From positions 1 to 64,000 of the forward strand of contig CAWFSG010000003.1 in assembly GCA_963818445.1 (NCBI GenBank): a stretch of 64,000 bases of DNA. The letters run 5' to 3'. Source of the DNA: Prado023 sp963818445 (GTDB lineage Bacteria > Actinomycetota > Actinomycetes > S36-B12 > CAIYMF01). Shown here in pieces: positions 17,012 through 24,708 of the stretch; position 1 is the stretch's first letter, and every line of letters starts with the position of its first letter. The notes beneath the pieces are model-generated. The model saw only the letters and a program-made list of their open reading frames with translations, was not told where the DNA came from and searched no databases. Made by a program: the position numbers and the translations under genes.

Positions 17012-17928
17012 CGCACCCCTCCGGTCACGGCCAGGAAATGGGTCTCGAGGCTGTCCGACACGACTGCCATCCCCCGCGGCGGGCAGTCCGCACCGACGAG
17101 CAGGCGGGCCACCTCCTCCGGTCGTTCGACGGGCACCGGCTCCGTCATCGTCAGCGTCCGGTCGGCCCCGACGGCTGCGATCCCCCGCGCGGACAACGCG
17201 GCCACAGCCTGTCGGGCTGACTCCGGTGAGGCGAGCGTCACGACCAGGCGGGGCTGGCCCAGGGCAGCGAGCCGGGATCGGCTGAGCTCATCGACCATCC
17301 GGCCCTCGTGGATGATGCCGACCTCGTCGGCCATCCGCTCGACCTCCGACACGATGTGCGTGGACATGAACACCGTCGCCCCGCCGTCGGCAAGGCCGCG
17401 CAACAGGTCGCGGATCTCGACCACGCCGGCCGGGTCCATCCCGTTCGTGGGCTCGTCGAGGATGAGGACCTGCGGGCGATGGAGCAGTGCGATCGCGAGC
17501 CCGAGACGCTGCCCGTTGCCCTGGCTGAGCGCGCGGGCCCGGATGTCGAGGTACCGTCCGAGGGCCAGCCTCTCGACGATCTCGTCGCACGCGGCACGCG
17601 GGACCCGGCGGTAGGCGGCGGCCATGCGCAGGTGGTCCCGCGCCGTCAGGTCCGGGTACAGCCCCGGGCCGTCGACCAGGTAGCCCACATCAGCCCAGGG
17701 CCCCGGGAGCCCACCGCGTGAGTCCACGATCCGACCGAGGATCGAGGCCTCGCCGGCAGTCGGGCGGATCAGTCCCAGGAGCATCCGGATCAGGGTCGTC
17801 TTCCCCGCACCGTTGCGACCCAGGAACCCGTACAGAGTGCCCGGTGCGATGCTCAGGTCCACGGCGTCCACGGCCGTGAGGTCCCCGAACAGGCGGGTGA
17901 GCCCCGTCGCGGTGATCGACACCGTCAT
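17008..17928 (-). CDS. ABC transporter ATP-binding protein (CcmA/DrrA-like)
   Basis: About 306 residues. Walker A GRNGAGKTT, Q-loop region WADVGYLVDGPGL, a signature LSQGNGQRLGLA (C-motif with Asn for the third position), Walker B VLILDEP and the H-loop STHIVSE are all in order, followed by a C-terminal regulatory domain as in DrrA-type exporters. It powers the downstream ABC-2 permease. The start is ATG 17928, because TACGCT lies 7 nt upstream; a longer frame to 17970 adds non-homologous residues. It is transcribed divergently from the MacB-type operon. Confidence 0.9.
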   Translation of the reverse strand: MTVSITATGLTRLFGDLTAVDAVDLSIAPGTLYGFLGRNGAGKTTLIRMLLGLIRPTAGEASILGRIVDSRGGLPGPWADVGYLVDGPGLYPDLTARDHLRMAAAYRRVPRAACDEIVERLALGRYLDIRARALSQGNGQRLGLAIALLHRPQVLILDEPTNGMDPAGVVEIRDLLRGLADGGATVFMSTHIVSEVERMADEVGIIHEGRMVDELSRSRLAALGQPRLVVTLASPESARQAVAALSARGIAAVGADRTLTMTEPVPVERPEEVARLLVGADCPPRGMAVVSDSLETHFLAVTGGVR

Positions 17929-17935
17929 GTCGGAC

Positions 17936-17941
17936 AGCGTA
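17936..17941 (-). promoter_or_regulatory. -10 element, leaderless start of 17928
   Basis: TACGCT on the minus strand, 7 nt before the ATG at 17928. It lies next to the TCACAGG repeat array, so both divergent operons may share control. Confidence 0.55.
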
Positions 17942-17964
17942 GCCGCGGGTGTGGTCCAGCGGAC

Positions 17965-17997
17965 GTTCACAGGCTTCTCACAGGTTCGTCACAGGGG
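17965..17997 (+). promoter_or_regulatory. Three 11-bp direct repeats (TCACAGG), PHO-box-like
   Basis: TCACAGG occurs at 17967, 17978 and 17989, exactly 11 bases apart on one helical face. Tandem 11-bp units with a TCAC core are how OmpR/PhoB-family response regulators bind; the Streptomyces PhoP box uses GTTCACC-like units. The array sits between the divergent ABC exporter and the MacB-type operon. The regulator is not in the window. Confidence 0.6.
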
Positions 17998-18027
17998 GGC
18001 CACAGCGCCACGCGCAAGGCTGGATGC

Positions 18028-19493
18028 ATGGACAGCCGCGAGGCGTCGGAACCTGATCAACATCGCACTGGGCGTCAGCGTGGTGGTGGCCATGACCGCG
18101 GGCGGGTTCGCCCTGCTCCGCCCCGACCTCACGTCGGGGGCCAATGCGAGCACCGTGCAGACCGTGGCCGTGACCACGGGAGCGGTGAGCTCCACCGTCT
18201 CCGCCGACGGCAGCGTCCAGCCGGCCAGCGAGGTGGCCGCGAACTTCGAGACCTCGGGGACTGTGGACAGCGTCCGGGTCGAGGTCGGCGACACCGTCGC
18301 GAAGGGCGAGACCCTGGCCACCCTCGACACCGCCGATGCGGAGCGCGCCGTCGAGGTGGCCCGGCTCTCGCTGACGGCCGCCCAGGAGGGGCTCGACGCC
18401 GCCCAGGAGGGCAACACGACGACGGAGCCCGACACCCAGGTGGTCAACCAGTCCAAGGTCGCCCGACGCAAGGCAGCCGTGACGAGGGCGCAGAACGCGA
18501 CCCAACAGGCGCAGAGCGCGCTGCAGGCGGCCCAGGAGTCCCTGACAGCGGCCCAGCGGGCCACGCCCGATCGACCCGAATGCGGTGGCCCAGGCGCAGT
18601 CCGCCGTCGCGCAGGCCCAGTCGGCCTACGACAAGGCCCTGGCAGCGCAGACCAAGGCCGAGATCTCCCTGGCGACCGCCCAGCAGGGGACGACTGTCGA
18701 GGGCGCGACGACCACGACCGTCGATGAGGCCTCCGTCGCCAACGCCCGCGCCAAGGTGCTGGAGGCACAGTCGACCTACGACGATGCGCAGGCCGCCCTG
18801 GCCGCCTGCGTCCTGAAGGCGCCCGCGCAGGGCACGGTGCTCGAGGTCAACGGCAAGGTCGGATCCAGCGCAGGGTCGAGCAGCAGCTCGACGGCCACCG
18901 GGGCGGCCGCCACCACGGCGTCCAGCTCGAGCACCGACTTCATCCTGATCGCGGACCTGGACGAGCTCGAGGTGTCCGTGGCGTTCGCTGAGTCCGACGT
19001 CACCGACATCGACGTGGGCCAGGAGGCGGCCCTGACCTTCCCGGGGCTCGACGACGCCACCGGCACGGGTGAGGTCACCTCGATCTCCCCCACCGCGACG
19101 ACGTCGTCCAGCGTGGTGACCTACGCGGCGCTCGTGACGATCACGGAGCACCCCGAAGGACTGCGCCTGGGGCAGTCGGCCTCGGTCACGATCACCACGG
19201 CCAGCGTCGAGGACGCGACGATCGTGCCCAGCGTCGCGGTCACCACCAGCGGCACTCGCAGCACGGTGACGGTCGTCAGCGATGACGCCCAGGCCGTCAC
19301 CCCCGTGGAGGTCGGGGTCGTCGGTGCCGACTACACGCAGATCCTCTCAGGCGTCGAGTCCGGCCAGGAGGTCGTGCTGACCTCGGCCACCACCACGAAC
19401 TCCACCTCCACCGACCTGATGGGCGGGTTCCCCGGAGGGGGCCTGGGTGGTCCGCCGGCAGGGGGCGGCACGCCACCGGGTGGCATGCCGTGA
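18028..19493 (+). CDS. Efflux periplasmic adaptor (HlyD/MacA-like), frameshifted
   Basis: Membrane-fusion protein of about 480 residues. An N-terminal anchor (INIALGVSVVVAMTAGGFAL), a lipoyl half (VDSVRVEVGDTVAKGETLAT), a long Ala/Gln coiled-coil hairpin (nt 18350-18800), the second lipoyl half (CVLKAPAQGTVLEVNG), a beta-barrel and a Gly/Pro-rich tail are seen. The frame moves +1 in the CCC run 18566-18568. The start is uncertain: ATG 18028 reads MDSREAS, but the anchor is in the next frame, implying another indel near 18050 or a GTG start upstream. It links the ATPase/permease pair to the cell wall side. The GTGA overlap with the ATPase gene shows coupling. Confidence 0.82.
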
Positions 19494-20203
19494 CCGCTCC
19501 CGTTCTCCCACCGGTGCTCGACGTTCGCGACGTGACCAAGGTCTACGGTGACGGCGACTCCAGCGTGCACGCGCTCCGCGGGGTCAGCCTGGAGGTCGGC
19601 GCCGGGGAGTTCGTCGCGGTGATGGGGGCCTCCGGATCCGGGAAGTCCACGCTGATGCACGTCCTGGGCTGCTTGGACGTGCCCACGGCCGGTCGGTACC
19701 TGCTCGACGGCCTCGACGTCGCCAGGATGGGGTCGCGGGAGCTGGCGATGGTGCGCAACCGCAAGATCGGGTTCGTCTTCCAGGCGTTCAACCTGGTGCC
19801 GCGCACGACCACGCTGGCCAACGTCGAACTGCCGATGGCCTACGCCCGGGTGGGTCGCAGGGAGCGCCGCGACCGGGCGATGGCCGCACTCGAGCTCGTG
19901 GGACTGGCCGACCGGGCCGGCCACCTGCCCAACCAGATGTCCGGGGGGCAGCAACAACGAGCTGCCGTCGCGCGCGCCCTCGTGATGTCCCCGTCACTGA
20001 TCCTGGCCGACGAGCCGACCGGCAACTTGGACTCCGCGTCCACCGACGAGGTCATGGCCGTCTTCGACCAGGTCCACCGCTCCGGGCGCACGATCGTGGT
20101 GATCACCCACGAGGACTACGTGGCCAGCCACGCCAGCCGTGCCATCCACATGCGCGACGGCCGGATCATCTCGGACAGCGCGGACGGCAGGGCCGTTGCA
20201 TGA
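19490..20203 (+). CDS. MacB/LolD-type ABC ATPase
   Basis: 237 residues. Walker A GASGSGKSTL (about 44-53), the Q-loop KIGFVFQAFNLVPRTT, signature MSGGQQQR, Walker B LILADEPTGNLD and H-loop VVITHE are complete. The DEPTGNLDS string is characteristic of the LolD/MacB/FtsE group that drives mechanotransmission rather than classical transport. GTG 19490 overlaps the adaptor stop, and its own stop overlaps the permease start by ATGA, so the three are stoichiometrically coupled. Confidence 0.92.
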   Translation: MTAPVLPPVLDVRDVTKVYGDGDSSVHALRGVSLEVGAGEFVAVMGASGSGKSTLMHVLGCLDVPTAGRYLLDGLDVARMGSRELAMVRNRKIGFVFQAFNLVPRTTTLANVELPMAYARVGRRERRDRAMAALELVGLADRAGHLPNQMSGGQQQRAAVARALVMSPSLILADEPTGNLDSASTDEVMAVFDQVHRSGRTIVVITHEDYVASHASRAIHMRDGRIISDSADGRAVA

Positions 20204-21408
20204 GTCCCCTGGACATCCTGCGCGCAGCTGCACACGGCCTGCGCAGCAACCGGATGCGCTCGGCGCTGACGATGCTCGGCATCATGATCGGCGTCGGCGC
20301 GGTGATCCTGCTCGTCGCGGTCGGCAACGGCTCCTCGGTGGCCATCCAGGAGCGCCTGCAGTCCCTGGGAACGAACACGCTCACCGTGTCGGCCAACTCC
20401 GGACGCGGCACCAACACGACCCAGACGGCCACCCAGACGCTGACCCTCGAGATCGCCGACGCCCTCGACGATCCGCAGACCGCGCCCGACGTGCTGACCG
20501 TCTCCCCGGTCGCGTCGGCGTCCACCACGGCGGCCTACGGCAGCACGAGCACCACGGTGACCGTGACTGGCACGACGCCGACATGGTTCGAGGCCACCAA
20601 CTCGCCCATCGCCACCGGAACGGCCTTCACGACCGACCAGGTGGACAGCCACGCGAAGGTGGCGGTCCTCGGGTCGAGCACCGCTGAGGACCTCTTCGAC
20701 ACGACCGACCCGATCGGCGAGCGCGTGCTCATCAACGGTTCCGGCTGGGAGGTCGTCGGCGTCCTGGACGAGAAGGACTCAGCCGGCCCCACCGACTCCA
20801 ACGCCTCGATCGTGGCACCGATCACGACGGTGCGCGACCAGGTCGCCGGGTACGGGGGCCTGACCAGCATCACCGTCCAGGCGACGTCGGCCGACACCGT
20901 CGATGCGGCACAGGGCGAGATCACCGCGATCCTCGACAACCACCTGGGGATCAGCGACTCCGACACCGCCACCTACCGCGTGCTCAACCAATCGCAGCTC
21001 CTCGACACGGCGACGGAGACCGCTGACACGTTCACGGTGCTGCTGGCGGCCGTCGCTGCGATCAGCCTGCTGGTGGGCGGGATCGGGGTCACCAACATCA
21101 TGCTCGTGACGGTCACCGAGCGGACCCGGGAGATCGGCATCCGCAAGGCCCTGGGAGCTCAGCACGGCACGATCCTGGCCCAGTTCCTGGCCGAGGCGAC
21201 CATCCTGTCGCTGCTGGGCGGCCTGCTCGGCGTGGCCGCCGGGGTGATCGGGTCGCGGTTCTCGATCTACGGCGTGGACCCGGTCATCGTGCCCGCCTCG
21301 ATCCTGCTGGCCTTCGGGGTGTCGGCCGCCATCGGGCTGTTCTTCGGCAGCATGCCGGCCAACCGCGCTGCCCGGATGCTCCCCATCGACGCACTGAGGT
21401 ACCAGTGA
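20200..21408 (+). CDS. MacB-like ABC permease (FtsX domain)
   Basis: 402 residues: an N-terminal helix (about 18-42) after LRSNRMRSALTMLGIMIGVG, a large extracytoplasmic MacB_PCD domain (about 45-275) rich in Thr/Ser, and three C-terminal helices (about 283-305, 330-355 and 368-390) forming the FtsX domain with VTERTREIGIRKALGA, the coupling helix of the family. It works with the upstream ATPase and adaptor, probably exporting peptides, macrolide-like compounds or envelope components. It overlaps the next gene by four bases (ATGA). Confidence 0.92.
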   Translation: MSPLDILRAAAHGLRSNRMRSALTMLGIMIGVGAVILLVAVGNGSSVAIQERLQSLGTNTLTVSANSGRGTNTTQTATQTLTLEIADALDDPQTAPDVLTVSPVASASTTAAYGSTSTTVTVTGTTPTWFEATNSPIATGTAFTTDQVDSHAKVAVLGSSTAEDLFDTTDPIGERVLINGSGWEVVGVLDEKDSAGPTDSNASIVAPITTVRDQVAGYGGLTSITVQATSADTVDAAQGEITAILDNHLGISDSDTATYRVLNQSQLLDTATETADTFTVLLAAVAAISLLVGGIGVTNIMLVTVTERTREIGIRKALGAQHGTILAQFLAEATILSLLGGLLGVAAGVIGSRFSIYGVDPVIVPASILLAFGVSAAIGLFFGSMPANRAARMLPIDALRYQ

Positions 21409-21992
21409 TGAGCCCCAACAGCAGGCCGACACCTGACATCGACACCGACCCGGCGGTGGCCAAGGACCTCGACCTCCTGGCCGACCCGCCGAGCACGGTC
21501 TCGGCTGAGGACCTCGACGCGGCGCTGTCGGGGCCACCGCCCTCGGCTCGCTCCGTGAGGCTGACCCGGGTTCTGGTCGTCGGCCTCGTGCTGGCGCTGG
21601 GCTTCGCCGGGGGCGTGTTCGCCGACCAGACCTGGGGGCAGTCCGGGACCGCCGCCGGCCCGACCGCCGCCCGCCCGTCGGGAATGCCGACCGGGCTGCC
21701 GACCGGGCTGCCGACCGCCGGCGCAGCCGCGGGCACGGGGACCAGCCCAGCCGGGGCCACCGACTCCGGCTCGACCACCACCACGGGGACCGTGATGCTG
21801 GTCGACGGATCGGTCCTCTACCTGACCGACTCGACAGGAACCCAGACCCGGGTCGAGGTCGCCGACACGACCACGATCACCACGACCTCGAGCACCTCGC
21901 TGAAGAAGATCGACAAGGGAGACACCGTGACGGTCACAGGGACCACGAACGATGACGGCCTGGCGGCCACCAGCGTCGAGGTGACGAAGTGA
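21405..21992 (+). CDS. Membrane-anchored protein with DUF5666-like beta domain
   Basis: 195 residues: a cytoplasmic N-terminus of about 48 residues, one membrane helix (LTRVLVVGLVLALGFAGGVF, about 49-68), a Thr/Pro/Gly-rich spacer with MPTGLPTGLPT repeats, and a small extracytoplasmic beta-rich domain (GTVMLVDGSVLYLTDSTGTQ, then KKIDKGDTVTVTG) resembling DUF5666/OB-like folds. Coupled by ATGA to the permease and by GTGA to the next lipoprotein, it is likely an accessory part of the same efflux machine. Function is inferred from position only. Confidence 0.75.
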   Translation: MMSPNSRPTPDIDTDPAVAKDLDLLADPPSTVSAEDLDAALSGPPPSARSVRLTRVLVVGLVLALGFAGGVFADQTWGQSGTAAGPTAARPSGMPTGLPTGLPTAGAAAGTGTSPAGATDSGSTTTTGTVMLVDGSVLYLTDSTGTQTRVEVADTTTITTTSSTSLKKIDKGDTVTVTGTTNDDGLAATSVEVTK

Positions 21993-22579
21993 GGCGCGCC
22001 TGGGTGGTGGGGACCGGCATCGTCCTCCTCACCGGATGTGCCGGTGGCTCCGACTCGGGGTCCACCCCGGATGCTGCCGCCTCCGCGGCCCCCGGCGGGG
22101 CAGCGATGGCCGCCTATGCGCAATGCATGTCCGAACATGGGGTGGACCTCCCCGCCGGTGGGCCGATGGGTGGGGCGCGGCCCAGCGGGGCCCCGTCCGG
22201 GATGCCGACCGGCGCCCCGTCCGGCATGCCCACGGACATACCGTCCGCAGTGCCCGGTGGCGGTCCCGTGGGCGGGTCCGGTGGCGGTCCGGGCGCTCAG
22301 GCAGCGGCACCGTCCGGGGTGGACGCCGACACCTGGACGGCAGCGCAGGCAGCATGCAGTGCGCTGGCACCGACAGGAGGACCCGCCCAACCTGGCGGCG
22401 GCCCACCCGCGGCCACAGGTGGGGCCGCCCAGTTCACCGTGTTCTGGAGCTGCATGTCCGACCACGACGTCGCAGCGCCCACCTCAGGACTCCCGACGGA
22501 CCTCGACGAGAGCGACGCGACCGTGGCAGCGGCCCTCGCGATCTGCGACGCGCTGCTTCCCGAGCCGGGAACAGGCTGA
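21989..22579 (+). CDS. Lipoprotein, hypothetical, last gene of the MacB-type operon
   Basis: 196 residues. The signal peptide ends in the lipobox LTGC (Cys about residue 17), so it is a lipid-anchored surface protein. The mature part has two Cys-containing motifs of similar form (YAQCMSEHGVDLP and FWSCMSDHDVAAP), suggesting an internal duplication, separated by a Pro/Gly/Met-rich linker with PSGMPT repeats. Four further Cys could pair. The repeated CMS(E/D)H motif is shared with other secreted actinobacterial proteins of unknown role. The last gene in a five-gene overlapping operon. Confidence 0.8.
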   Translation: MRRAWVVGTGIVLLTGCAGGSDSGSTPDAAASAAPGGAAMAAYAQCMSEHGVDLPAGGPMGGARPSGAPSGMPTGAPSGMPTDIPSAVPGGGPVGGSGGGPGAQAAAPSGVDADTWTAAQAACSALAPTGGPAQPGGGPPAATGGAAQFTVFWSCMSDHDVAAPTSGLPTDLDESDATVAAALAICDALLPEPGTG

Positions 22580-22615
22580 ACCCCACCGGGAATGCCGCCG
22601 GACCACCCGCACGCC

Positions 22616-22921
22616 TCACACGGGCCGGAGCACGACCTCGACCAGGTCACCCTCCTCGACGCCGTTGGCCTCGCGGACAGCCCGCTTGACGGGCAGGACG
22701 AAGCACCCGGAGGCCTTGTCCGGGAACAGCGACGTGCGCCACGTGGTCCGACCGATCCGGACCTCGACCCGCACCGAGCCGAATCCGGCGCGGGGACCCC
22801 GTGCGTCGGCCTCGTCCTCGACGGACGCGCTCACCTCGGGCGGCAGGGTCACGAACGTCCAGGTGTCCTGCTGCCGGGCGTCCCACCGCCAGAGCTCCGC
22901 GGTGAAGTGGTGATCGCTCAT
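22616..22921 (-). CDS. DUF1905 domain protein
   Basis: 101 residues, small beta-barrel DUF1905 family. Typical segments are FTAELWRWDARQQDTWTFVT at the start and FPDKASGCFVLPVKRAVREA near the end, then EEGDLVEVVL. The family often sits next to or is fused with YdeI-like domains; function unknown. It converges on the lipoprotein gene. Confidence 0.82.
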   Translation of the reverse strand: MSDHHFTAELWRWDARQQDTWTFVTLPPEVSASVEDEADARGPRAGFGSVRVEVRIGRTTWRTSLFPDKASGCFVLPVKRAVREANGVEEGDLVEVVLRPV

Positions 22922-22954
22922 CGGCCGGTTCCCATCCGCCTATCCCTCATCCGC

Positions 22955-24641
22955 CTATCCCCCTTCCGCCAATCCCCCATCCAGCATCGAACCCCCATCC
23001 AGGAGCTCAGCCGTCATGCTGGCGACCCCGGACTCCACCGTGGTCGACCACGACAGGCCCGTCTTCGCGAGAAGGCGCTTCATCCCCGCATTGTCTGCCA
23101 GGACGTGCGCCACGACGTGGGTGAACCCCATGGTGGGCGCGACCTGCAGCATGCGCCGAAGGAGCGCGGCCCCGACACCAGTCCCCTGATGTTCGTCCTC
23201 GACGATGAGGGCGATCTCAGCGGATCGACCCTCGTCCGGGGCCACCGGGAACACATTGCCCAGGGCGACGATGTCACCGTCTCGACTCATGGCGACCAGC
23301 GTGGCGCCGCGATGTCCGCCCGCCAGCCGGCGCAGTTGGATGTCGCGCCACTCGGTCAGCGAGAAGTACCGCTGGTACCGGCTGCGCTCCGAGCAGCGCT
23401 CGTGCATCGCCGCCACCGCCTCGGCATCCTCGGGACGTGCCAGACGGATCCAGACCGTGCTGTCCCGCACGGGGTCGATCCACCCGCTCGCATCGCCGAC
23501 CCCGGCGGCCCGGGCAATGGCTGAGGAGAGGCGCAGCAATGCGGACGCCCGGGCCTGCTCCGCCCCGGCGAACGGCGCCCAGTCTCCGCTGGAGCAGCAC
23601 GTGCCGGTCAGCGGTCCACTGCAGCCGAAGGACGTCGGAGCGATCGTCAGCCCCCTCCGTCGCGGCGATCACCTCGACGTGGTCCGCCTCGACCACCCCG
23701 GCAGCGACAGTCGGTGCGGCCTCCGGGTGCTTGACCAGGAACGTGGCGGCATCGAGCATCCGGGCCGGGAGGTCACGGCCGGCGTCGGGAGAACCGACCG
23801 TGATGTGGGCATGCTCGCCGGCCGATTCGGCGGCCGCGAGGATGACCTCGGCCGAGACGTTGGGTGGGGCGATCAGGGAGAGGTCCACCGTCCGGGTGCC
23901 AGGCCCGTGGCCGACGACGCCGAGGGACACCGTGTAGACATGCAGAGCGCCCAGCGCCCGGATGATCCGCGACATCCCGCCGGGCCGGTCGGGGATGTCC
24001 ACCCGAACGCGCCACCGCTCGCTGACCTCGTACTCGGGCTGCAGCAGCATCTCCGAGGGAGCCACCGCCGCGCCGATCCGGGCGATCATCGCGTCCCACT
24101 CCAGCGGCGTCGGTCGGTGCGTGGCCACCGGGTCGAGCATTGCGAGCCCGATGGACAGCGCCATCGACAGGTGCACCACGGCGTTGTCGGAGAGCTCCGG
24201 GTCCAGGCCGCCTGCCTCGCGGGAGCTCGCCGAGATGGACTTCACGTTCGCGCTGCGCTGGGCGATCCGCGCGGTCCCGATCTCCCGCATCTGCGCGTCG
24301 TCGCGAGCTCGCGCCAGGACCTCGAGCTCCAGGGAATCCCAGCTCGCCCCGGGCGCCTCCTGCAACCGGTGGGCGGCCTCGATCAGGGCTGACAGCGGCG
24401 GTGTCCGGTCCGGAGCCCCGGCCGCCCGCTCGACGAGGTCCGCCACGACGGACTCGCTGCGCTCGGCGAGCACCTCGACCAGCAGATCGTGCCGGTCACC
24501 CACGAGCCGGCCAACGGCGCGCACATTGACGCCTGCGCGCTTGGCGACCATGTCGAGGGTCGTCGCCCCGAACCCCTGGGCGGTGAACAGCTCGGACGCG
24601 GCCGAGATGATCCGCGCCCGCTTCGCCTCATCGGTGGCCAT
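22955..24641 (-). CDS. TetR-ACT-GNAT fusion protein, one frameshift
   Basis: Reconstructed at about 561 residues. The TetR HTH is at residues 8-55 (ASELFTAQGFGATTLDMVAK), with a helical regulator domain to about 200. An ACT-like domain follows (VRVDIPDRPGGMSRIIRALG, about 211-290), and a GNAT acetyltransferase ends the protein (IRLARPEDAEAVAAMHERCS and acetyl-CoA loop EDEHQGTGVGAALLRRML). The frame moves by one base in the CCC run 23578-23580 (GGG on the coding strand); the restored reading is RRLAPFAGAEQARASALLRL. One polypeptide could sense an amino acid, bind DNA and acetylate a substrate. The ATG is set by TAACCT 7 nt upstream. Confidence 0.82.
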
Positions 24642-24648
24642 GGGAGTC

Positions 24649-24654
24649 AGGTTA
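24649..24654 (-). promoter_or_regulatory. -10 element, leaderless start of 24641
   Basis: TAACCT on the minus strand, 7 nt before the ATG at 24641. Confidence 0.55.
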
Positions 24655-24690
24655 GGCGGTCAGCCAGGGTGCGCGGGGTGACGGTGCAAG

Positions 24691-24708
24691 GCAGGGTGGC
24701 AGCCCTGC
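24691..24708 (-). terminator. Short hairpin at the end of the hydrolase gene
   Basis: GCAGGG (24691-24696) pairs with CCCTGC (24703-24708) around a 6-base loop, at the stop codon of the PF10081 hydrolase. There is no U tract, so it is only a possible intrinsic terminator. Confidence 0.35.
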
